Assembly (NCBI GenBank): GCA_029979405.1
Contig: JAPOHM010000070.1
Span: 1-7,108 of the forward strand
Length of the DNA: 7,108 nucleotides
Source of the DNA: Methanobacteriota archaeon
GTDB lineage: Archaea > Thermoplasmatota > Poseidoniia > Poseidoniales > Poseidoniaceae
Reading direction: 5' to 3'
The position numbers and the translations under genes were made by a program. Positions 1 through 5,808 of this stretch are shown piece after piece. The notes under the pieces are model-generated. The model did not search any database. It worked only from the letters and a program-made list of their open reading frames with translations, and had not been told where the DNA came from. How positions within the stretch are numbered: position 1 is the stretch's first letter; every line of letters starts with the position of its first letter.

Positions 1-42
1 CCAATCGCAAGTAGAGACTCCTCCCACATAATCAAGCGGTGA

Positions 43-58
43 GGGTTATATTTTTTCA
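43..58 (-). promoter_or_regulatory. Candidate archaeal BRE/TATA element reading towards the left edge
   Basis: The minus strand reads TGAAAAAATATAACCC, a purine-rich BRE-like stretch joined to AAATATAA (46-53). Transcription would start about 25 nt further on, near position 25. There a strong Shine-Dalgarno-like GGGAGGAG (18-25) occurs, followed by a possible TTG start at 8-10. An alternative ATG at 27-29 opens a frame of nine codons to the edge. Either would be the beginning of a further minus-strand gene that is mostly outside the window. AT-rich intergenic DNA can mimic a TATA box, so this is tentative. Confidence 0.35.
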
Positions 59-86
59 GTCCTTTGATTTGATGGGTGTTCTTTCA

Positions 87-1571
87 TTAATTCCAATCAT
101 CAACTTCATCACTCTTTTCGCTACTATCAGATGTATCCATACCTTCCCATTTTGGCATTTTAGAAACTGAACTTTTTTGTTTGTAAAAAGCAAATGCACT
201 AAGTAGAATCGGAATCAAAATAACAATTATTGTTATTGTAACCTCAACGAACATGCTTTCCACTTGCGTATCCTGAGTTTCTACAATAACCTGTATTTCA
301 TGACTTGATGTTGCTCCGTCGTTGTCTTCTACCTCAAGAATCACAACAAATGAACCAATGCTTAATGACGGAAGAGTAGCGTTTTGGTTAGTTGATATTA
401 CTTCTCCATCTAGATACCATGCATATTTCATTTCAATAATATCAAGTTCACTATCAGAGATATTGGCCTCAAGGTTTATTTCATCCCCATACTCACTTCT
501 CCAGTTATCAGAATCGGTAATATCCATACCATCAATAAAAAATTGAATTGTTGGTTCTAAGTTTTCAACATTAATCATCAAGCTTTGCGATGCAGTTCTT
601 CCCACTGCATCAAAAATGTCAAGCCTAATCGTATAATTGCCCGAATACTGAGGAACTATCGTATGTGTAAACTTCTGAGTTGAATTTGATGTAATTACAC
701 TAATTGATCCGTCAGGTTTTGTTATGTACCATAGTGTCTGTAGGTTATTTCCCCAAACGCCATCACGCGAGCCACTACCATCGATGAATACAGCAACTCC
801 TTCTTGCGCATTTGTTGGAGCAATCAGTTCAACTACTGGATCTGTTTGGTCTACGAATAAGTTTACAGATATCTTTGGTGAATGCCGTAAGAATTCATCC
901 TGCATATAGTAAGTAAAATTCCATACTCCATCATACAGTTCTAATTCTGTGGCATTTAGTGTGAATGTATAATTTGAACCTGTCCATTGTGGCACTATTT
1001 CTGAAATTCCGATGTCACCAGTGCAAGCGCCTTGTGGAGAATAGCACCATTCCAACTTAATTTTGGTATTTGTAATCGTTCCCTCCGAAATAATTCCTTG
1101 ACCTGTTAACTCCAGATTTTCATCCAAAAACAACTGAAGTTCATGATGTGGAGAAACAATGGGGTTATGTGGGCCATCTCCAACAAAGAATATTCGGTTA
1201 AAGAATGATTTGTCGAGTTCAATTGGTTGATTAATTTCCAGCCAACAAGTACATTTTATTCCTGATAAATTTACTTCGATATTCCAAATCCATATACCCT
1301 CAGAGATTGGAATAGCAGAAGTAAAAAATTCACCTGATGCGACAACTGGCCAACTAATGTATGGCTCTGTGACGTTGTAAATTACCCATTGTGCGCTTTG
1401 TGGATTGATTGTTGTTGAACCAGAAATATTCAATGTTTCATTTACCCAAAAACCATTTTCAACTTGGCTGGTTATTTCTTCATCTTCAGAAAAAGCAGAC
1501 ACATTATCAATCAATGTAATCAAAGATAATACTGCGATCAGTAAAACACTAAAACGCAATGAATTTTTCAT
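87..1571 (-). CDS. Type I surface membrane protein with Ig/PKD-like domains
   Basis: A 494-residue protein with a clear signal peptide: K2 and R6, hydrophobic core 7-21, likely cleavage after VSA at 26. The extracellular part is beta-rich: two Ig-like stretches at about 35-113 and 141-240, then two PKD-like domains at about 245-336 (GSGSRDG, then YSGNYTIRLDIFDAVGR) and 338-431 (WYLDGE, then GSFVVILEVEDNDGA). One membrane helix (442-462) is followed by a Lys-bearing 32-residue tail ending acidic, so the C-terminus is in the cytosol. It has 11 sequons outside the signal peptide and 4 Cys (107, 109, 176, 183). It starts 3 nt after the stop of the repeat-protein gene, in the same frame, with its Shine-Dalgarno site inside that gene, so the two are surely co-expressed. 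It is the natural membrane anchor or receptor for the unanchored repeat protein, though that partnership is inferred. The gene ends in TAA followed by an in-frame TGA. Confidence 0.9.
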   Translation of the reverse strand: MKNSLRFSVLLIAVLSLITLIDNVSAFSEDEEITSQVENGFWVNETLNISGSTTINPQSAQWVIYNVTEPYISWPVVASGEFFTSAIPISEGIWIWNIEVNLSGIKCTCWLEINQPIELDKSFFNRIFFVGDGPHNPIVSPHHELQLFLDENLELTGQGIISEGTITNTKIKLEWCYSPQGACTGDIGISEIVPQWTGSNYTFTLNATELELYDGVWNFTYYMQDEFLRHSPKISVNLFVDQTDPVVELIAPTNAQEGVAVFIDGSGSRDGVWGNNLQTLWYITKPDGSISVITSNSTQKFTHTIVPQYSGNYTIRLDIFDAVGRTASQSLMINVENLEPTIQFFIDGMDITDSDNWRSEYGDEINLEANISDSELDIIEMKYAWYLDGEVISTNQNATLPSLSIGSFVVILEVEDNDGATSSHEIQVIVETQDTQVESMFVEVTITIIVILIPILLSAFAFYKQKSSVSKMPKWEGMDTSDSSEKSDEVDDWN

Positions 1572-1574
1572 TCA

Positions 1575-4500
1575 CTACTCCTCGAATGCGTTACAGAGTT
1601 GCCCTTGCGTTGGGAAGCTATTGATGTCTCTAGGATTGGTATCCCACTTGTATTCACAATAATTGATGTGTCCATCTCCATCTGTGTCAACCATTCGATC
1701 TGCTCCATCATATGGGTCGAAATTGAAATAATATTCCCATCCAGTAGCCATACCATCATCATCATGGTCCTGGTAGTATACTTCTGGACCATCATTCCAA
1801 TCATCACCATCAGTGTCATTCCTAATTGGGTTAGTGCCGTTCACAAATTCTTCATAGCTTGTATAATTCTCTAAATTATCGTAAAATGCCTTTCCATCTG
1901 GGGTATCTGGGTTAATGTGACAGTTGCTGGATGATGGATCATCGTAAGACGGGCAGTACTTTGCAATTAGTCCACTTCTGTTTAGACCATCGTTATCAGG
2001 GTCTTCCATTCCATCATCGATTCCATCTCCATCTGAATCTTTTAATGCTGGGTCCATTATACCACGAGCTCCGCTTGCTCCCTCTGTGGTGTTATCGAAC
2101 AATCCGTTATTGAGTGCTTCTTCTGAATATGTGACTTCCCAACCATCTGGAAGTAAGTCTCCATCTGTGTCATCATCGACAGGGTTGGTATTCCATCTGT
2201 CAGGAGCCTCTGCACCATTCGCTAACGTATCGTTATCTATGTCATATGTATCATCCTTCAATGAGTTTTCTGATGGGTCCAAAGCCCATCTACCATTACA
2301 ACCACCACAAAGTGGATTTGTTGGGACAATGAAATTGGTTAGGTTCATTTCATGTACTTCGTACTTCTTTTCCAATATAAATCCACCAAGCCAATTCTTC
2401 CACATGTATCCACCTGAGTCCAATCCACATTCAACCATGGAGTCACATCCTGGAGGTAACCACAAATCTGTTGCCACCCACAAAGAATGTGACTTAGTAT
2501 TGTCTTCAAGAGACTCGACCTGCATTTCCCAGCCGTCGAGCATTCCGTCACCATCAGTGTCATTAATCAACGGATTGGTTGGATTTTGATAAGGACGAGG
2601 AACAAATAGAACTTCGTGACCGTCAATCAGTCCATCGTTATCCGTGTCTGAATTGTTAGCATGGGTCAAGAAGTTGTCAGCTCCAAGAATTACTTCTTCA
2701 CCATCTTCAAGTCCATCATTATCGGTGTCAAACATACAAGGACTTGTGAAATATTCTTCACCATACCAAGAAAACCCGTTTAGTGCTTCTGCTTGGTCTC
2801 CTAATCCATCACCATCTGTATCAGCGTTAGAAGCGTTTGAACCAGTGTCACAGACATCATTGAATTCCTTGTAATCGGAAAGGCCATCACCATCAGTGTC
2901 CCACAATCCTGGATCGGAAGTAACGTGAACATATTGAACACCTCTGTTAACAACAAGGATGTCCCAACCCATAACTTCGATACCATCTCTTAATCCATCG
3001 CCATCAGTGTCTGGATTTAGAGGATCGGTGGAACGACCGTCGACTATTCCATCACCGTCTTTGTCACGGGCATTGTATTCCATCAAATTAGTGAATCGTT
3101 CTTCTTCTTCAACAATCTCAACTAGAACATCAAGTCTACTTTCGACGAGTTTGTTATCGGTTGTATCAACGTGAACTGCGTAAACATAACCGCTTACAGG
3201 AGCCCTAATTGGCACTGAAACAGGATTTCCACCTGACAGGATTACTTGAAGAGTCAAGATTGTTTCATTTGCGTCAACATAATCATCTTCTACAACATTT
3301 ACATTGATGACCTTAGCTGTATTTTCTAAGGCATCATAGGTTACACTTCCATCTCCGTCTACGTCGTATCCATCCCTATCTGGGTCTTCATCTCCGTTAG
3401 AACCGTCTCTAGGGTCTAATCCGTTGTTTGCCTCCCAACCATCAGGCATACCATCTTCATCGGTATCTTCATGCCAAGGCGATGTGAACTTTTCTTCACC
3501 AAATGTCCAAGCAACTCTGTATTCCTCAACATTGTTCATTCCATCTTCATCCCAATCACCATACCCATCTGAGTTATTTGCTGGGTCCAAGAGTTGGGAA
3601 CCTGCGGTTGCTGCAGCAGTATTGTAAGCAGGATGGTCATTTATTGTTGAATAACAGAACTCGAAACCATCTGGCATTCCATCTCCATCAGTATCCCAGT
3701 CCGATGGCCCATTCATCAGCCCATCACCATCCATGTCTTCCTTGAACCAAGAAAGCCCGTGCTCCAATGCATGCGATGAAAATGGCGCGACTCTGAAAAT
3801 AGGGTCGATAAGAGGCACACCACAATCTTGGCCTGTAGCTTTTGCATGGCTAATTGTTCCGTTTGATATCTCCTGAATATCAGACAACAAATCTCCATCT
3901 GAATCCGCTAAGGTAGGATTGGTACCATAGGATTCTTCTTCCAAGTTGAATAAACCGTCTGAATCAGAATCTAAGACTTGGTCGCATGAATGTTCGCCTC
4001 TCGCATTGGCAAGGTCATCCCAACTCGGTAAGCCATTGTCACCGGTGAAGTAATCCTCCAAAATTTCAGTCATTCCCATTGTTAACTCTACGCAATCCCA
4101 ATTTCCAGAAAGAGGATCGAAAAGAGTGTAATTTCCAGCAGGGTGTACCACAGTTTGTTTGTAGGTTACTTCCCATTTGTCATTCAATCCGTCTCCGTCG
4201 GTATCCGCTAATCGAGGATTTGTTCCTTCTGTAATCTCCACGGAGTTGATCAAGCCGTCCCTATCTGGGTCACCCTTAGGACCGTCATCGGGATCTGGCC
4301 ATGAGTCATCTTCTTCATTTACTTCCGCGTCTTCAGAATTTGCCTCGCTTGGATCGCTATCCAAGTCATCAGATTCACCATTATCCAACGGATTGAGTCC
4401 GTTTTCTACTTCCCAACCATCTGACATAGTATCCTTATCTGTATCTGGATCGTTAGGATCAGTTCCATATTGAGCCTCGATGGCGTCAGGCAATCCATCT

Positions 4501-4685
4501 CCATCGGTATCCAAAGCAAGTCCTGTGTTACTTCCATCGCCGATTATATCATCGGTGGCTGCTGATTCGTAATCTCCAACGCCGTCACTCGTTTGGAAGA
4601 AACCTGTAGCACCTACAAACAGAGAACCGAATATCAAGGTTGACACTATCGCTACGTAAGCCATTTGGTTGTGAGACATTGACAT
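1575..4685 (-). CDS. Giant exported calcium-binding protein with thrombospondin type 3-like repeats
   Basis: A 1036-residue, very acidic protein. Residues 8-30 form a hydrophobic export or anchor segment, with no Lys or Arg before it, which is odd. From about 57 to 1013 there are roughly 25 DxDxDG loops, most as DTDGDGLxDGxE, often followed by a G-T-[ND]-P turn. This is the thrombospondin type 3 pattern, in which the Asp side chains bind calcium. An acidic linker (about 100-142) and non-repeat inserts (about 172-236, 276-312, 455-535, 720-810) break the array. There are 14 Cys (an even number, including CGGC at 793-796) and 14 N-x-S/T sequons, fitting an extracellular, disulfide-bonded glycoprotein. 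There is no C-terminal anchor. The repeats show in the DNA: tcaccatcagtgtc (plus strand) recurs at 1804, 2548 and 2887. The chosen ATG has a second ATG two codons later. A structural or adhesive role at the cell surface is inferred, not shown. Confidence 0.9.
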   Translation of the reverse strand: MSMSHNQMAYVAIVSTLIFGSLFVGATGFFQTSDGVGDYESAATDDIIGDGSNTGLALDTDGDGLPDAIEAQYGTDPNDPDTDKDTMSDGWEVENGLNPLDNGESDDLDSDPSEANSEDAEVNEEDDSWPDPDDGPKGDPDRDGLINSVEITEGTNPRLADTDGDGLNDKWEVTYKQTVVHPAGNYTLFDPLSGNWDCVELTMGMTEILEDYFTGDNGLPSWDDLANARGEHSCDQVLDSDSDGLFNLEEESYGTNPTLADSDGDLLSDIQEISNGTISHAKATGQDCGVPLIDPIFRVAPFSSHALEHGLSWFKEDMDGDGLMNGPSDWDTDGDGMPDGFEFCYSTINDHPAYNTAAATAGSQLLDPANNSDGYGDWDEDGMNNVEEYRVAWTFGEEKFTSPWHEDTDEDGMPDGWEANNGLDPRDGSNGDEDPDRDGYDVDGDGSVTYDALENTAKVINVNVVEDDYVDANETILTLQVILSGGNPVSVPIRAPVSGYVYAVHVDTTDNKLVESRLDVLVEIVEEEERFTNLMEYNARDKDGDGIVDGRSTDPLNPDTDGDGLRDGIEVMGWDILVVNRGVQYVHVTSDPGLWDTDGDGLSDYKEFNDVCDTGSNASNADTDGDGLGDQAEALNGFSWYGEEYFTSPCMFDTDNDGLEDGEEVILGADNFLTHANNSDTDNDGLIDGHEVLFVPRPYQNPTNPLINDTDGDGMLDGWEMQVESLEDNTKSHSLWVATDLWLPPGCDSMVECGLDSGGYMWKNWLGGFILEKKYEVHEMNLTNFIVPTNPLCGGCNGRWALDPSENSLKDDTYDIDNDTLANGAEAPDRWNTNPVDDDTDGDLLPDGWEVTYSEEALNNGLFDNTTEGASGARGIMDPALKDSDGDGIDDGMEDPDNDGLNRSGLIAKYCPSYDDPSSSNCHINPDTPDGKAFYDNLENYTSYEEFVNGTNPIRNDTDGDDWNDGPEVYYQDHDDDGMATGWEYYFNFDPYDGADRMVDTDGDGHINYCEYKWDTNPRDINSFPTQGQLCNAFEE
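1578..1583 (-). promoter_or_regulatory. Ribosome-binding site inside the last two codons of the upstream gene
   Basis: On the minus strand the junction reads GAGGAG TAG TGA ATG. GAGGAG encodes the final Glu-Glu of the repeat protein and is also a strong Shine-Dalgarno match, 6 nt before the ATG of the next gene. It supports that start codon and suggests coupled translation of the two surface proteins. Confidence 0.7.
3096..3323 (-). other. Biotinyl/lipoyl-like (barrel-sandwich) insert within the repeat protein
   Basis: Residues about 455-530 of the calcium-repeat protein contain no Asp-rich loops and look beta-stranded. IRAPVSGYVYAV (493-504) followed by V-x-V-x(3)-D, a Val and L-x-V-L-V-E-I matches the layout of barrel-sandwich hybrid folds (AP-x-SG-x-V, V-x-V-x-x-G-D-x-V, then a final hydrophobic strand). 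The modified lysine of true biotinyl or lipoyl carriers is absent, so it would be a structural version, as in HlyD-type proteins. The part before it (VNVVEDDYVDANETILTLQV) could instead belong to a Calx-beta-like or other beta-sandwich. This is inference from pattern only. Confidence 0.35.
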
Positions 4686-4785
4686 TTTAATACACCCTGC
4701 ACGCTAATGCTATACAACCCAATTCAATCACAGTCATAAACATTGATGATAATTGCGCAATTAAAATGTCGCTATCTTTGAGATA
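4686..4785 (-). promoter_or_regulatory. Intergenic region with probable promoter for the surface-protein genes
   Basis: This is the only sizeable gap between genes here, and it separates the glyA unit from the calcium-repeat protein gene. On the minus strand there are two candidate archaeal TATA elements. TTGTATAG (4710-4717) is centred about 28 nt before the ATG and would give a leaderless mRNA. GTTTATGA (4734-4741) would give a leader of roughly 25 nt containing GGGTG about 10 nt before the ATG. Neither is a strong consensus match. No clear U-rich terminator for the upstream gene is visible, only a short TTTT and a weak 5-bp hairpin just past its stop, so read-through from glyA cannot be excluded. 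Confidence 0.45.
4750..4763. promoter_or_regulatory. Perfect 14-bp palindrome, candidate operator
   Basis: TAATTGCGCAATTA reads the same on both strands and symmetry stops at exactly 14 bp. It lies 65 to 78 nt before the start codon of the calcium-repeat protein gene, just upstream of the distal TATA candidate. This is a typical place for an activator or repressor dimer. It has no loop, so it is a DNA-binding-site shape rather than a hairpin terminator. Which protein binds it, if any, cannot be told from the window. Confidence 0.35.
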
Positions 4786-5808
4786 TCAAGCGATTTTTTG
4801 CTTGCTTGTTATTGTGAATTCTTGCAATAAACCTTTACTGATTACGGAAATTTTGGCAGGCCTACCTTCACACCTGGTCCAAGCACCTGAAAGATATCCA
4901 GTAAGGAGCGGTATAGAGACACAGTTCTCGACCAATATTTTTACACCACCATGGTCATCGACATAGGACAAAGAGTTGACTTTACCGTATCCTTTCTTAG
5001 AGAATGTTTCCTTAATATTTGATATCCATCCTTCTTCATCTGCCGCAAGAAACAGCTCTTCTCCAAGTATGAAATTCTGCCTACTTGCCATTGCCATAGC
5101 AAGAGAAATGTCATCAAAATCAGGCCATCCAAACCTCTCATCCTGGTTTATTTCTGATTGTATGCCTGTGCAAGATTCACGAAGCCTTGAAAATAATCTA
5201 GTGGGTAAAAGATGATATTTTTGCCCGTCTATCTTCCAACCTGCTTCTAAATCTAAAACGAGTTTCGAACTCGAATGGAATATTTTTTCACCGGATTCTA
5301 TTGGTGAGATGTTCACATTACTTTCAACAACGTCAAGCAAGATTACTTCGGAATTAACATCCTGCCAAGTGACTTTGAACCTTTTGTTGTAAATCCATTC
5401 CACAGAAGCTTGATACAAACCTGAAAATAATGAACTCAATCCAGATGAATTTATCGAATTATTGCTGAAATCTGGCCTTCCCCATCCATTATTTTTCCAC
5501 CTTAGTTTGATATGGTTTTGTAATTTCTTTGTCTTGAAAAAAGGTCCAGTTTCTAGGTTTTCTAATAAAAGTAAACTTTCTTCAACATCACAAGCTGAAT
5601 TAGCAAGTTTTCTTCCTAATGGTTGGTTTAATATTTCTTCAAAAATTCTCCACCATGATTCAATCTCATCTTTTCTCCAAAGAAGCCAGCTAGTACCAAA
5701 CCTATCTGTAATAACGCCATTTTCGTAGCAAAATGCTTCTGAGACTGATTTCATCAGAGATATATCGAGTTGGCTCGTATCTTCATCGATTAATGGCATG
5801 ATATTCAC
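4786..5808 (-). CDS. Unrecognised cytosolic protein, possible tandem V4R-like domains
   Basis: A 340-residue protein that I do not recognise with confidence. It has no signal peptide or membrane segment, so it is probably cytosolic. It looks two-part: a GWG at about 108-110 is followed by FSGLYQASVEW (128-138) and alternating beta-like residues, and a GYGK at about 273-276 is followed by LLTGYLSGAW (301-310) and a similar strand-rich tail. This order (G-x-G, strands, [ST]-G-x-x-x-[AG] helix, G-x-P, strand) resembles the C-terminal part of V4R domains, which bind small molecules. The cysteines typical of metal-binding V4R proteins are missing. The GTG start at 5806-5808 overlaps the glyA stop in GTGA; an ATG three codons later (5797-5799) is an equally good start, and neither has a clear Shine-Dalgarno site. 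Coupling to glyA suggests a role near one-carbon metabolism, but that is inference. The gene itself is convincing; its function is open. Confidence 0.82.
   Translation of the reverse strand: MNIMPLIDEDTSQLDISLMKSVSEAFCYENGVITDRFGTSWLLWRKDEIESWWRIFEEILNQPLGRKLANSACDVEESLLLLENLETGPFFKTKKLQNHIKLRWKNNGWGRPDFSNNSINSSGLSSLFSGLYQASVEWIYNKRFKVTWQDVNSEVILLDVVESNVNISPIESGEKIFHSSSKLVLDLEAGWKIDGQKYHLLPTRLFSRLRESCTGIQSEINQDERFGWPDFDDISLAMAMASRQNFILGEELFLAADEEGWISNIKETFSKKGYGKVNSLSYVDDHGGVKILVENCVSIPLLTGYLSGAWTRCEGRPAKISVISKGLLQEFTITSKQKIA

Noticed and set aside
46..87. A 13-codon frame starting at an ATG overlapping the stop of the PKD protein gene (TAATGA)
   Set aside because: Too short, no recognisable product and no own ribosome-binding site; the overlap is probably chance.
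1568..1819. An 83-codon minus-strand frame rich in Met overlapping the end of the repeat-protein gene
   Set aside because: Low-complexity out-of-frame reading of the same Asp-rich repeats; the main frame has clear protein-level repeats.
2086..2589. A 167-codon plus-strand reading frame rich in Ser and Pro
   Set aside because: It is the complement of the repeated Asp/Gly codons of the calcium-repeat gene; similar Ser/Pro-rich frames (2644-2874, 2959-3174, 4177-4473) occur wherever the repeats do. No domain, and no independent start signal.
1600..4520. Recurrent short DNA words (such as tcaccatcagtgtc) that could suggest a DNA repeat array or CRISPR
   Set aside because: They keep the reading frame, are unevenly spaced and encode DTDGD loops, so they are explained by protein repeats; there are no uniform spacers.
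4773..4785. Small hairpin TATCT-TTG-AGATA just after the stop of the V4R-like gene, as a terminator
   Set aside because: Only five AT-rich pairs and no adjacent run of T on the minus strand; too weak to call.
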